This document shows positions 27,361 through 36,323 of a stretch of 64,000 nt of DNA, one piece after another. How positions within the stretch are numbered: position 1 is the stretch's first letter; each line of letters begins with the position of its first letter. Source of the DNA: Neobacillus cucumis (GTDB taxonomy: Bacteria > Bacillota > Bacilli > Bacillales > Cytobacillaceae); the NCBI RefSeq assembly GCF_016908975.1, contig NZ_JAFBEX010000002.1:1-64000 (forward strand), given 5' to 3'. The position numbers were made by a program, and so were the translations under genes. The notes below the pieces were generated by a model. It saw only the letters and a program-made list of their open reading frames with translations. It was not told the origin of the DNA and searched no databases.

Positions 27361-27645
27361 TTACTTATTACTTCTTTTATTCCGGTAAGCAATAATGTTT
27401 GTTTTCAAGGAGGCATAGGTGCCAATTGCTGCATATCCATAAAACCAGCCCATAAATATACCGGAAATGAGGCTGTGTTTATGGCTAATGAAAATCGATA
27501 TTCCTAAACCAAACATTATGGCAATGGTTGATACAAACCATTTCGGGATTTTAAAAAAAACCTTTATGAATTGTGTTAACACCATAATAATTGGAATAGC
27601 AAAGACAGTATCCCAAAAGTTCATCTGAATCGTTGGAAAATCCAA
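27361..27645 (-). CDS. small membrane protein
   Basis: A 94-residue protein with two or three hydrophobic helices (FAIPIIMVLTQFIKVFF, FVSTIAIMFGLGISIFI, LISGIFMGWFYGYAAIG). I chose a TTG start at 27645 because AAGGTG lies about nine bases before it; the ATG at 27624 lacks a site. Size and layout resemble holin-like or phage-derived membrane proteins, but no family is certain. Confidence 0.6.
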   Translation of the reverse strand: MDFPTIQMNFWDTVFAIPIIMVLTQFIKVFFKIPKWFVSTIAIMFGLGISIFISHKHSLISGIFMGWFYGYAAIGTYASLKTNIIAYRNKRSNK

Positions 27646-27795
27646 ATAATAAACACACCTTTTTTCTATATTATGTGTAAACCTCGCTAAATTTATTTTT
27701 CTGAGTGCTAGGATAAGATATAGAATTGAGAAACTATGATAGAATGGGTGTGTCTCTATTAGGTATATATACATAGTGAAATAGGAGGAATAGGC

Positions 27796-28845
27796 TTGGA
27801 AATAGGAATTAGTACATTTGTTGAGACGACTCCGGATGTTCAATCTGGAGAAGTGATTAGTCATGCCGAACGGCTGCGTGAAGTAGTCGAAGAAATTATT
27901 CTCGCTGATGAGGTAGGGTTGGATGTATTTGGAGTTGGGGAGCATCATCGTAAAGACTATGCAGCATCTTCTCCAGCACTTGTCCTTGCGGCAGCAGCGC
28001 CGCAGACCAAAAGGATCAGGCTGACAAGTGCAGTGACTGTCCTTTCCTCAGACGACCCTGTCAGAGTATTTGAAGACTTTGCCACACTTGATGGTCTTTC
28101 AAATGGGAGAGCTGAAATCATGGTGGGGCGTGGATCTTTTATAGAATCGTTCCCATTATTTGGATATAATTTACAAGACTATGATGAACTATTCGAGGAA
28201 AAACTGGACCTTTTACTGAAATTAAGAGAGTCTGAAAAAGTGACCTGGAGCGGAAAACATCGTCCAGCAATCCATAATTTAGGTGTTTACCCGCGACCAG
28301 TTCAGAATCCATTGCCGGTGTGGATTGGAAGTGGAGGAACGCCTGATTCTATTATTCGTGCAGGGTTGTTAGGATTACCGATTGTTCTTGCCATTATTGG
28401 CGGCCGCCCGGTGCAGTTTGCCCCGCTTGTGAATCTGTATAAGAGAGCTGCAGAACAAGCTGGTCATGATCCTTCTAAATTGACAGTAGCATCGCATTCT
28501 CATGGTTTTATTGCTGAGGATACTGAGAAAGCGGCAGATAAATTTTTCCCTTCTACCCAGCAAGCGATGAATGTGTTAGGACGTGAACGAGGCTGGGGTT
28601 ATTATGATCGGTCAAGCTTTGATGCGGCAAGGAGCTTTGAAGGGGCACTTTATGTAGGGGATCCTGAAACAGTTGCACAAAAAATCATTCATCTACGCAA
28701 AAACGTAGGTGTGACAAGGTTCATGCTGCATGTACCAGTTGGAAGCATGCCGCATGCTGATGTCATAAGGGCAATTGAATTGTTGGGCAAAGAAGTCGCA
28801 CCTAGGGTTCGTGAAGAAGTTTCAAAATGGGAAGCAGAGCAATAA
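27796..28845 (+). CDS. LLM-class flavin-dependent oxidoreductase
   Basis: A 349-residue bacterial luciferase-like monooxygenase. The TIM-barrel start contains LDVFGVGEHHRKDYAASSPA and VTVLSSDDPVRVFEDFATLD, and the flavin-binding LSNGRAEIMVGRGSF. The C-terminal MPHADVIRAIELLGKEVAP is typical of the group related to LuxA. Physiological substrate unknown. The TTG start at 27796 follows AGGAGG. Confidence 0.9.
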   Translation: MEIGISTFVETTPDVQSGEVISHAERLREVVEEIILADEVGLDVFGVGEHHRKDYAASSPALVLAAAAPQTKRIRLTSAVTVLSSDDPVRVFEDFATLDGLSNGRAEIMVGRGSFIESFPLFGYNLQDYDELFEEKLDLLLKLRESEKVTWSGKHRPAIHNLGVYPRPVQNPLPVWIGSGGTPDSIIRAGLLGLPIVLAIIGGRPVQFAPLVNLYKRAAEQAGHDPSKLTVASHSHGFIAEDTEKAADKFFPSTQQAMNVLGRERGWGYYDRSSFDAARSFEGALYVGDPETVAQKIIHLRKNVGVTRFMLHVPVGSMPHADVIRAIELLGKEVAPRVREEVSKWEAEQ

Positions 28846-28874
28846 TAGTGGCTAAGGATTCAAAATTTTTTATA

Positions 28875-28920
28875 AAAAAAAGCTTGTAGAGAAGGAGGGC
28901 TCTTTCTACAAGCTTTTTTT
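28875..28920. terminator. terminator between convergent genes
   Basis: AAAGCTTGTAGA pairs with TCTACAAGCTTT and has T or A tracts on both sides, so it can work for both strands. Confidence 0.85.
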
Positions 28921-28930
28921 AACTACAGCA

Positions 28931-29710
28931 TTAAATTAAACCAAGCTGCTTCAACCCATAGACAACCCCATCTTCTTCGGCAGAAAGTGTTACCATATTG
29001 GCTGCCTGTTTTAATTCATCGGATGCTGCCCCCATTGCAACTCCCATTCCTACCAATGAAAGCATTTCAATATCATTCAAGCCATCTCCGAAGGCAACAG
29101 CTTCATCAGGAGCAATTCCTAACCTCTCTAATAATTTTGTTATTCCAACAGCCTTATTGGATTTTGTTAAGTTTACATCGCAGGTTTTTGCGCCTGAACT
29201 CCATCTTCGAAAATCCAACTCAGGTATCTTTGACTTATAATGGATCTCCTCTTCTAAATTGCAATGCAGGAACAACTGATAAATATCTTGTTCCATCCAA
29301 TACCGAGGCTGCGCCAGTTCAGGCTTCCAAGGGTCATGACTATAGGCTTCTACTACAAAGGGATGACTCAAGTCGGTTGCTTTAAAGCTAGTACCGCTTA
29401 GAAAAGTGAGAGGATGCTGATAATCACCTGATAACTGATGTATCGTTTTTAAAATACTTTTATCAATGGCATTTTGGTAAATTTCTTTACCTTCATGATA
29501 AACATATGAACCATTAAAGAAGATCATGGAGTCTACTCCTGTTTCTTCAATAACAGTCGTTGAAAAATATGGAGCTCTTCCCGTAGCAATTACTACTTCA
29601 AGATTTTTATCTTTTAACATTTGTATCGCATTTTTTGTGGCATGGCTGACGGTTTTTCCATGTGGTACGATTGTTCCATCTATATCTAGTATGACAACCT
29701 TATAATTCAT
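28931..29710 (-). CDS. Cof-type HAD-IIB sugar/flavin phosphatase
   Basis: A 259-residue HAD-IIB hydrolase: VVILDIDGTIVPHGKTVS (motif I), VVIATGRAPY (motif II), TKSNKAVGITKLL (motif III lysine) and EAVAFGDGLNDIEMLSLV (motif IV). The C2B cap lies between motifs II and III. Such enzymes dephosphorylate sugar phosphates, FMN or PLP. The ATG at 29710 follows GGAGTG with nine-base spacing, better than the GTG three codons upstream. Confidence 0.9.
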   Translation of the reverse strand: MNYKVVILDIDGTIVPHGKTVSHATKNAIQMLKDKNLEVVIATGRAPYFSTTVIEETGVDSMIFFNGSYVYHEGKEIYQNAIDKSILKTIHQLSGDYQHPLTFLSGTSFKATDLSHPFVVEAYSHDPWKPELAQPRYWMEQDIYQLFLHCNLEEEIHYKSKIPELDFRRWSSGAKTCDVNLTKSNKAVGITKLLERLGIAPDEAVAFGDGLNDIEMLSLVGMGVAMGAASDELKQAANMVTLSAEEDGVVYGLKQLGLI

Positions 29711-29860
29711 CCAATACACACTCCTATGTTGCTGTTCTTTAATAGATGTATATCACAGTATATCATGCCTTTTTATCAACTAATAAATGCTTTATATCTA
29801 AAGTGTAAACAAATTATATGGTAAGAAAATAAAACCTATGACTAAAAAGATCTTAAAATA

Positions 29861-29895
29861 AAAAAAGGCTGATAGAATATCTATCAACCTTTTGC
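29861..29895 (-). terminator. terminator of the zinc-ribbon-like membrane protein gene
   Basis: On the minus strand AAAAGGTTGATAGA pairs with TCTATCAGCCTTTT and is followed by TTT. Confidence 0.75.
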
Positions 29896-29899
29896 AAAA

Positions 29900-30217
29900 C
29901 TATAAAAACATCGTTCCCGAAACCATAAAGCTAAACAGTGACCCGAGGATTAGTCCTGTAGAGGCGAATATCATAAGGATTAATCCATGACTTTTACTTC
30001 GATCATGGAACGTAAAGAAGCCCATCAAGAAGGCAGCGGCTCCAAACAAAATAGGAATAAACACTAGGGAAATCATAAAGAAGAGCCAGCCTAAGATTGG
30101 AAAGATAATACCTTGTTTTTTGTTTACATCATGTTTTTCATGATGATGTAACGTTAATTTCCCACAATTTTGACAAACATTTGTGTTAACTGCGTCAAAA
30201 GTTCCACCTTCTGACAT
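29900..30217 (-). CDS. small membrane protein with an N-terminal zinc-ribbon-like knuckle
   Basis: A 105-residue protein. The N-terminus has a CQNCGKLTLHHHEKHD segment that looks like a half zinc ribbon with a histidine cluster. Two or three membrane helices follow (IIFPILGWLFFMISLVFIPI, LFGAAAFLMGFFTF, GLILMIFASTGLILGSLFSF). The start at 30217 has GGAG upstream. Function unknown. Confidence 0.65.
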   Translation of the reverse strand: MSEGGTFDAVNTNVCQNCGKLTLHHHEKHDVNKKQGIIFPILGWLFFMISLVFIPILFGAAAFLMGFFTFHDRSKSHGLILMIFASTGLILGSLFSFMVSGTMFL

Positions 30218-30464
30218 AAAATCAACTCCATTCATAAGTTTTCCGTTGCATTGAAAAATGGGATGTTTTCTTGAAGTAATGGGGAGGGAATATACAGATG
30301 ATTAATTATTCTAAATATATTGAATATTTAAGATTTTTGCAAGTAATCTGTACTTTATTAGAAAATTTTTTTGTAACATATTGTGCCAAAACATTAGAAC
30401 TCATATCTCTTTTCTGATAATCTTGATAAGTATGACTTTATTAAGTAGGGGTGGGGATAGATAG

Positions 30465-31904
30465 ATGTCAAAATCAATTGAAAAACAGTCTACGATTGTA
30501 GGGCTTTTGCTTGCTGGAACATTTATTGCCATTTTAAATCAAACATTGATGATTACAGCTATTCCTCCTGTTATGGGAGAAATGAATGTTACCGCCAATA
30601 GTGCGCAATGGCTGACAACAGTTTTTATGTTAGTGAACGGAATAATGGTTCCGATTAGTGCTTTTTTATTACAACGATTTACCACTAGGCAGCTTTTTAT
30701 CACGGCCATGAGTATTTTTACCGTAGGGACACTTATTGGGGGAATGGCTCCAAACTTTGAAGTTCTTTTATTGGCAAGGGTTATTCAATCAACAGGCGCT
30801 GGGATTATGCTTCCCCTTATGCAAACTGTCTTTTTAATGATTTTTCCTGTCCATAAACGCGGGGCTGCAATGGGGTTAGTAGGTCTCGTTATTTCCTTCG
30901 CACCAGCAATTGGTCCTGCTTTATCAGGTTGGGTAACGTCACATTTTTCATGGAGGGTATTATTTTTTATTATCTTGCCAATTGCGATCATCGATATTTT
31001 TGTGGCCTTTTTTGCTTTAAAAAATGTTACCGAAATATCTAAACCAAAAGTGGATGTGCTGTCGGTTATTTTATCTTCGATTGGTTTTGGTGGACTCCTA
31101 TATGGATTTACAAGTGCAGGAAACTATGGATGGACATATACGGTTACGCTTCTTACGCTTGGATTAGGCATTGTAGCCTTGATTTTGTTTATTTTGAGGC
31201 AATTACGGATGGAAGTCCCAATGCTTGAATTTGGCGTGTTTAAGTTTTCCATTTTTCCATTTGCCATTGTGATTGGAATGATAAGCTTTATGGGGTTAAT
31301 TGGGGCCGAAACGATTATTCCATTATTTATGCAGAATATGCGAGGATTTTCAGCCTTTGAAGCAGGTCTCGCACTGTTACCTGGTGCATTAATTAGTGGA
31401 TTGATGGCTCCCATTATAGGTAGAGTGTTTGATAAAATTGGGGCAAGATGGTTAGTAATGATTGGTTTAACAATCGTTTCAGCTTCTTCGTTTGCCTACA
31501 CGAATTTAGGACCTGGGACAACGATGACTTATATTACTGTCTTATATGGTATCCGAATGTTTGGTCTTTCCATGGTAATGATGCCTGTAGCAACTGCTGC
31601 TTTGAACCAATTGCCAAAGCATCTCATTCCTCATGGGGCGGCAATGGATAATACGATGAAAATGATTGCTGCATCCGTTGGTACGGCTATACTAGTTACG
31701 GTTATGACCACAACAGCTGAATCAGCAAAGAATAATCCAGATATAAGTTATCCGGATATGTATGGGGCTAATATGGCTTTTATGGTGGTATCAGTTTTGT
31801 CTCTAATTGGTTTAATCCTTTCCTTCTTTATCAAAAATGAACGGCAAAATGAAGATGAAATCGGGAATCGCCAAAGAAAAATTAAAGTAAAAATGCAGGA
31901 GTAG
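30465..31904 (+). CDS. MDR-family MFS exporter (DHA2, EmrB/QacA type)
   Basis: A 479-residue transporter with 14 predicted membrane helices. Motif D1 near the start (LLLAGTFIAILNQTLMITAI) is followed by NSAQWLTTVFMLVNGIMVPI, typical of EmrB/LmrB proteins. Motif C is GPALSGWVTSHFSWRVLFF. It is a drug:proton antiporter; the substrate cannot be read. GGGGTGGGG precedes the ATG. Stand-alone gene. Confidence 0.9.
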   Translation: MSKSIEKQSTIVGLLLAGTFIAILNQTLMITAIPPVMGEMNVTANSAQWLTTVFMLVNGIMVPISAFLLQRFTTRQLFITAMSIFTVGTLIGGMAPNFEVLLLARVIQSTGAGIMLPLMQTVFLMIFPVHKRGAAMGLVGLVISFAPAIGPALSGWVTSHFSWRVLFFIILPIAIIDIFVAFFALKNVTEISKPKVDVLSVILSSIGFGGLLYGFTSAGNYGWTYTVTLLTLGLGIVALILFILRQLRMEVPMLEFGVFKFSIFPFAIVIGMISFMGLIGAETIIPLFMQNMRGFSAFEAGLALLPGALISGLMAPIIGRVFDKIGARWLVMIGLTIVSASSFAYTNLGPGTTMTYITVLYGIRMFGLSMVMMPVATAALNQLPKHLIPHGAAMDNTMKMIAASVGTAILVTVMTTTAESAKNNPDISYPDMYGANMAFMVVSVLSLIGLILSFFIKNERQNEDEIGNRQRKIKVKMQE

Positions 31905-31961
31905 TTCTAAGTGTCAGGTACATAACCTGGCATTTTATTTTTAACCTAATTATTAAATCAA

Positions 31962-31980
31962 GGCAGAGAATTTCTCTGCC
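31962..31980. terminator. hairpin between convergent genes
   Basis: GGCAGAGAA/TTCTCTGCC hairpin; tails are only moderately T-rich on either strand. Probable shared terminator. Confidence 0.5.
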
Positions 31981-32010
31981 TAATTAAGACATTTAGAATT
32001 AGTACGTTTT

Positions 32011-33078
32011 TTATTCTACCTTAACCTGTATCCTGTCAATGGCATTGTAACCATAACCCTTTCTGTTCCAAAATGGTTCTGCAGGTTGAACTCTTCCTTC
32101 CGAATCGGTTGCTCTAACTTTAATGGTGTATTCCCCTTTTTTAAAGGCCTGCCATTGATAACTCCAACGTACCCATGAATATTTTTCAAATGTAGAAGTT
32201 AGTTGACAGGGATCCCAGGTTTGACCACTATCTAAACTAATTTCTACTTTTGTTATCGTCCCTTTTCCAGTCCATGCAATTCCTTTAATTTGATACATAC
32301 CAGTATCCAATAATTGCCTGTTTAATGGATATTGGATGGTAGAATTAACATGGATCGTAGTGACAGGATACTTTCCGTTGTCATTTTCTTTATTCGGGTA
32401 GTAGACGTAGTCAACGGCTTGAAAAGGTCCTTTAAATTCCGTGTCAATCACGGTCATTTTTTTTAGCCACTTTACAGACGCCATAGCATACCATCCTGGT
32501 ACAATTAATCGGAAGGGAAATCCATGCTTGAAGGGAATGGGTTGATTGTTGTATTCATAAGCAATAATGGTATCTGGTTCTAGTGCTTTTTCAATGGGTA
32601 TACTTCTTGAATAATTTACGATCTGATTGGAACCTGGTCTTTCTCCATAATCATATCCTTCAAAAACAATTTCCTTTGCAGTGTCAAGCAACCCCGTGTA
32701 TTGCAATAAGGTCCTTAAAGAAACACCTTTCCAAATTCCTTGACTTATTGCCCCTTTTTCCCATTGTTCACCAAATACTCTAGGTCTAAAAAACTCGCGC
32801 TTATCTCCAGAACATTCTAAAACCGCTTTGATCGTTTTAGATGGTAATGAGTATATCTCTTGTAAAGAAAATGTTTTTGGGGTATGGACCATTCCATTAA
32901 CTGGGAGGAAATAAAAGGATGAGGTAAAGTGAGGATAAGTAAAATGATTCCTTCTGTAAAATAACTTCTCTTCCACCCTATCACCATTTATAAAATGTAT
33001 AGGTGCTTCCTGATTTTCAGGTATTAAAGTCCTAGTAATTAGATTGGGTTTTACTTCCGGCTGCTGGGAATGATTCAA
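32011..33078 (-). CDS. sulfite-oxidase-like molybdenum cofactor enzyme
   Basis: A 355-residue protein of the sulfite oxidase family. The molybdopterin domain has the invariant cysteine ligand in AVLECSGDKREFF, then GAISQGIWKGVSLRTLLQYT and HGFPFRLIVPGWYAMASVKW. A C-terminal Mo-co dimerisation domain follows (IKGIAWTGKGTITKVEISLD). No signal peptide is visible, so it is probably cytoplasmic. Likely reactions are sulfite or other small-molecule oxidation. It starts with TTG after TAGGAGG. No other molybdenum genes are nearby. Confidence 0.9.
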   Translation of the reverse strand: MNHSQQPEVKPNLITRTLIPENQEAPIHFINGDRVEEKLFYRRNHFTYPHFTSSFYFLPVNGMVHTPKTFSLQEIYSLPSKTIKAVLECSGDKREFFRPRVFGEQWEKGAISQGIWKGVSLRTLLQYTGLLDTAKEIVFEGYDYGERPGSNQIVNYSRSIPIEKALEPDTIIAYEYNNQPIPFKHGFPFRLIVPGWYAMASVKWLKKMTVIDTEFKGPFQAVDYVYYPNKENDNGKYPVTTIHVNSTIQYPLNRQLLDTGMYQIKGIAWTGKGTITKVEISLDSGQTWDPCQLTSTFEKYSWVRWSYQWQAFKKGEYTIKVRATDSEGRVQPAEPFWNRKGYGYNAIDRIQVKVE

Positions 33079-33179
33079 AAAAATGACCTCCTACATACTA
33101 TATTCTTCGTTATTTAATGCATATGTAGATGGTTGATACTTATTCAAAATAAGCGAAATGGTATTTGTAGATAACTAAA

Positions 33180-33212
33180 AAAATGCACCCAGGTATTGGT
33201 GCATTTTTGCTA
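33180..33212. terminator. terminator-like hairpin
   Basis: AAATGCACC pairs with GGTGCATTT and has T- or A-rich tails on both strands. On the minus strand it would end the HesB-like gene. Confidence 0.75.
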
Positions 33213-33230
33213 TTGAGATCATGAAAGAAC

Positions 33231-33554
33231 TCAATATAAATTTTTTGAATTCGTAATTAATTTCATGCCAAAGGTTAAAATCTCGTAACTGTTTTTAAGG
33301 ATAAACCCATAATTTTTATTATGGTTAATTACAATATCTCCATCAAGATGATTGATTACCAATGGGTCGATAAGAATGGTAATCACATCAATTTTAAAAA
33401 CTTCTTCATTTTCTACTTGCTCAACCTGAGCAAGTTCATACATAAATGTTGCCCCTCATCCAGTCGTTCGAATCTGGTTCAATCTAACAAGTGGTGCATC
33501 ACCAAGCAAGGTTTTCAGCTCCTGAATGGCGTCTTTTGTTATGGTAACCTTCAT
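33231..33554 (-). CDS. HesB/IscA-like protein interrupted by UGA (selenoprotein candidate or nonsense allele)
   Basis: Starts at an ATG with GAGGTG upstream and reads MKVTITKDAIQELKTLL, then LVRLNQIRTTG, a TGA at 33456-33458 (codon 33), then GATFMYELAQVEQVENEE and VINHLDGDIVINHNKNYGFI to a stop at 33231. Without the TGA the frame is one uninterrupted 107-codon HesB/IscA-like gene. The TGA takes the place where the family has its GC(G) cysteine, and the protein has no other cysteine. A perfect hairpin follows at the spacing expected of a bacterial SECIS. HesB-like selenoproteins are a known family. The alternative is a simple nonsense mutation, leaving a 70-residue C-terminal ORF from 33443. 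No selenocysteine machinery is in the window. Confidence 0.55.
33415..33435 (-). promoter_or_regulatory. candidate SECIS hairpin downstream of the UGA
   Basis: On the mRNA, ACTTGCTCA-GGT-TGAGCAAGT forms a perfect nine-pair stem with a GGU loop, 29 bases after the UGA. Bacterial SECIS elements are described as a short stem with a small apical loop, a G among its first loop bases, and 16-37 bases between UGA and loop; E. coli fdhF also shows GGU in the loop. The structure is seen; the function is inferred. Confidence 0.5.
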
Positions 33555-33750
33555 TACTTTCACCTCAATAATCATTTTTCCCTATCCTTAAGGGTTTGAA
33601 TCCTAAAAAAAAGAATTGTAAATACAAGTATAGTCTATTGTGACGATTTTGTGAAAATCTTTGAATTTGAGAAAGCGAGTGGCATTTTGATAGGACCGCC
33701 TCTTGCGAAAATGGTAAAATATAAATCGTAAAACAAAGGAGCCAAAGGTT

Positions 33751-34056
33751 ATGACTAAAATTGAAATTATTGCACGAAGAATACTAGAATGGAAGTTAAA
33801 TAGATGGGACCGATGGTATGATTTTAAAAACGATAGGTTCATTCTCGTCTCGGATTTTCAACCAGATGAAAATCTTGATCATGCTATGCTAATTGTTGAA
33901 AGATTAAAAGGGTTAGGGTTTACCTACAAAACGAATGGCACATCCGAAGCTAGTTTTGATGATATTTGTGAAACGGGTGAAACCCTAGCACAAGCGATTA
34001 CGAATGCCGCCTATTCCATTGCAGATAATAGCTCAATTGATGAGGGCTGGTTATAA
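33751..34056 (+). CDS. BC1872-type conserved protein, copy 1
   Basis: A 101-residue cytoplasmic protein, ARRILEWKLNRWDRWYDFKN at the start, then LDHAMLIVERLKGLGFTYKT and ETLAQAITNAAYSIADNS. A clear paralogue lies at 56255-56575, with identical LNRWDRWYD, DHAMLIVERL and LAQAITNAAY blocks. The layout resembles the phage ABA-sandwich family, whose function is unknown. AAAGGAG precedes the ATG. Confidence 0.75.
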   Translation: MTKIEIIARRILEWKLNRWDRWYDFKNDRFILVSDFQPDENLDHAMLIVERLKGLGFTYKTNGTSEASFDDICETGETLAQAITNAAYSIADNSSIDEGWL

Positions 34057-34079
34057 GAAAGAAGGGGGGAGAATCTTTA

Positions 34080-34811
34080 GTGAAAAAACCTATTATTGGT
34101 ATTACAGGCGCCTATGTTAACCATAATTACTATATGGAAGGTGTCTATATACACCATGATTACCATAAAGCTGTTGCGGCAAATGGAGGAATCCCAATTA
34201 TTCTACCTTATCTTAATGCTGAAATGGCACTAGAGACGCTTCCTTTATGTGATGGAATTATCTTGAGTGGTGGGGAAGACGTTGACCCGCTTTTTTTTGG
34301 ACAGGACCCACATCCCAAATTAGGACCAACCATACCCGAGCGGGACAAGGCTGAGATAGCGATTGTTAAATATGCGCTCAAAAACGATATTCCACTGCTC
34401 GCCATTTGCAGAGGGTTACAAATTTTGAATGTGGCTTTGGGCGGAACCTTAATACAGGATATCCCTAGCCAAGTAAGTGAGCCGATTCAACATACGCAAA
34501 TCGTAGAGAGAAGTCGTGATACTCATTGGGTAAACATCCAGAAAGATAGTAAATTATATACATTAATGGGTTCTGATTTAGTGAGAGTTAATAGTCTTCA
34601 TCATCAGTCTATAAATAGGACAGCCAGTGATTTACGAGTAGTAGCCCAATCCTCTGATGGAATTATTGAAGCGGTTGAATATGTTCACCCTACTACTTTT
34701 ACTTTAGGAGTTCAGTGGCACCCTGAATCCATGGCAAGTACAAACCATCTAATGAATAATATATTCGCAGAATTTATTAAAAGCAGCACGAAAGTTTCAG
34801 TAATAAGGTAA
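34080..34811 (+). CDS. gamma-glutamyl-gamma-aminobutyrate hydrolase family (peptidase C26, PuuD-like)
   Basis: A 243-residue class I glutamine amidotransferase-like hydrolase. The nucleophile is in LLAICRGLQILNVALGG, the glycine-rich oxyanion region is DGIILSGGEDVDPLFF, and the catalytic histidine/glutamate are in LGVQWHPESM. PuuD-type enzymes hydrolyse gamma-glutamyl amides in polyamine breakdown. It begins with GTG after AGGGGGGAG. A cysteine desulfurase gene follows 12 bases later, so they form an operon. Confidence 0.9.
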   Translation: MKKPIIGITGAYVNHNYYMEGVYIHHDYHKAVAANGGIPIILPYLNAEMALETLPLCDGIILSGGEDVDPLFFGQDPHPKLGPTIPERDKAEIAIVKYALKNDIPLLAICRGLQILNVALGGTLIQDIPSQVSEPIQHTQIVERSRDTHWVNIQKDSKLYTLMGSDLVRVNSLHHQSINRTASDLRVVAQSSDGIIEAVEYVHPTTFTLGVQWHPESMASTNHLMNNIFAEFIKSSTKVSVIR

Positions 34812-34823
34812 GGAGGATAATGC

Positions 34824-35939
34824 TTGGAAAAAATTTATCTGGATTATAATGCGAGCACACCTTTGGCTCCTGAAGTAGTAGATGCGATGCAGCCGCTTCT
34901 AACTGATTTTTATGGGAATCCCTCTGCCTTACATTGGGCGGGGGAACCGGTAAAAGATTTGTTACATAATGCAAGAGAACAGGTGGCCAGTTTAATTGGA
35001 AGCTCATCAAGAGAAATTATTTTTACTAGTGGCGGCAGTGAAGCGAATAACATGGCGTTGAAAGGTTATTATTTTAAAAATCGCTATAAAGGTAACCATA
35101 TTATCACCACAAAAATTGAACATCCAGCCATTTTGAATCCTTGTAAGTTCCTCGAACAAATTGGTGCTAAGGTGACATACCTTGGTGTTGACCAATACGG
35201 AAGAGTTCTTCCTGAAGAAATCGAAAAGGCGATTACAAAGGAAACCATCCTGATTTCGATTATGCATAGCAATAATGAAACAGGGACTATACAGCCAATC
35301 AAAGAAATTGGCGAAATAGCTGAAAAACATGGAATTACATTCCATACGGATGCCTCACAATCGGCAGGGAAAGTTGCAATAAATGTGAATGAACTAAAGG
35401 TAGACCTGCTAACGATTGCCGGACATAAATTGTATGCACCAAAAGGGATTGGAGCACTATTTATTAGAGAGGGAATGGAACTTGAACCACTTATTCACGG
35501 AGCTGGACATGAGTTCGGTCTTCGTGCTGGCACCGAAAATACCTTATTGGCAGTAGGATTAGGACAGGCCTGTTTACTTGCTAAGGAGCAGGAAGGAAAA
35601 CCTTATTTGAAGGATTTAACCAACTATTTTTGGAGTCAATTAAAGGAAGTATTTGGTGAACAAGTTGTATTGAATGGGCATCCTGAACAGCGGTTACCGA
35701 ATACCTTGAATGTAAGTTTCGTAAGAAGAATTGGTCAAGATTTACTGTCAGCAATCCCTCATCTAGCTGCCTCTACAGGGTCTGCATGCCATGCAGGCAG
35801 CATTGAATTATCGCCGGTGTTAAGAGAGATGGATGTCCCGGAAGAAGTTGGAATGGGGGCGATTCGTTTTAGTTTAGGAAGGTACACGACAAAAGACGAA
35901 ATCGATCAGGTTGTACTCGAGTTTGAAAAAATAATATAG
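34824..35939 (+). CDS. cysteine desulfurase family protein (IscS/NifS-like)
   Basis: A 371-residue class V PLP enzyme: YLDYNASTPLAPEVVDAM, SGGSEANNMALKG, FHTDASQSAGK, the PLP lysine in IAGHKLYAPKGIGALF, and the persulfide cysteine in STGSACHAGSIELSP. It would release sulfur (or selenium) from cysteine (or selenocysteine). It is coupled to a C26 peptidase rather than to iscU, mnmA or nadB, so its sulfur acceptor is unclear. The TTG start follows AAGGAGG. Confidence 0.88.
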   Translation: MEKIYLDYNASTPLAPEVVDAMQPLLTDFYGNPSALHWAGEPVKDLLHNAREQVASLIGSSSREIIFTSGGSEANNMALKGYYFKNRYKGNHIITTKIEHPAILNPCKFLEQIGAKVTYLGVDQYGRVLPEEIEKAITKETILISIMHSNNETGTIQPIKEIGEIAEKHGITFHTDASQSAGKVAINVNELKVDLLTIAGHKLYAPKGIGALFIREGMELEPLIHGAGHEFGLRAGTENTLLAVGLGQACLLAKEQEGKPYLKDLTNYFWSQLKEVFGEQVVLNGHPEQRLPNTLNVSFVRRIGQDLLSAIPHLAASTGSACHAGSIELSPVLREMDVPEEVGMGAIRFSLGRYTTKDEIDQVVLEFEKII

Positions 35940-35944
35940 CAATT

Positions 35945-35973
35945 AAGGACTAACAAACATCAGTTAGTCCTTC
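35945..35973. terminator. terminator between convergent genes
   Basis: AAGGACTAAC pairs with GTTAGTCCTT, followed by CTTACTATT. Confidence 0.75.
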
Positions 35974-35979
35974 TTACTA

Positions 35980-36198
35980 TTAATATTCTTGATCAGAAAC
36001 CATCGATTCTATATATTCATGAAGTTTGTCTTCTTCGTAATCATTGAGTTCTCTCATCGGAATAACCGTGAGCTTAGTAGGATCATTCCCGCGAACCTCT
36101 GCGACTAAAACCTCATCAAGATACACATTAAAAGCAGGTTCATTTTCATGTGAACTTTTGATTGATTTTTTATGAAAATTTGGTTTATTCTCTTCCAT
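35980..36198 (-). CDS. small hypothetical protein
   Basis: A 72-residue hydrophilic protein with a clear GGAGGG site before the ATG. Central part FNVYLDEVLVAEVRGNDPTK looks like a beta hairpin, and the tail is acidic (DYEEDKLHEYIESMVSDQEY). Family not recognised. Confidence 0.55.
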   Translation of the reverse strand: MEENKPNFHKKSIKSSHENEPAFNVYLDEVLVAEVRGNDPTKLTVIPMRELNDYEEDKLHEYIESMVSDQEY

Positions 36199-36323
36199 AA
36201 TTGTCCCTCCAAGATAATTAATTTCTACTTTTTACTATTTCCAAAAATTGAAGAAACCATTAATTTTTGTCTAAATCATAATCATAAAAATGGACGAAAA
36301 TTGTAGTTTTATCCATTTTTATT

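Noticed and set aside
27361..27948. 195-residue reading of the minus-strand membrane gene
   Set aside because: The upstream half overlaps the promoter region and the start of the divergent LLM gene and has no initiation site; the supported start is the TTG at 27645.
29900..30217. Full zinc-ribbon transcription factor
   Set aside because: Only one CxxC knuckle is present and the rest is membrane helices, so it is listed as a membrane protein.
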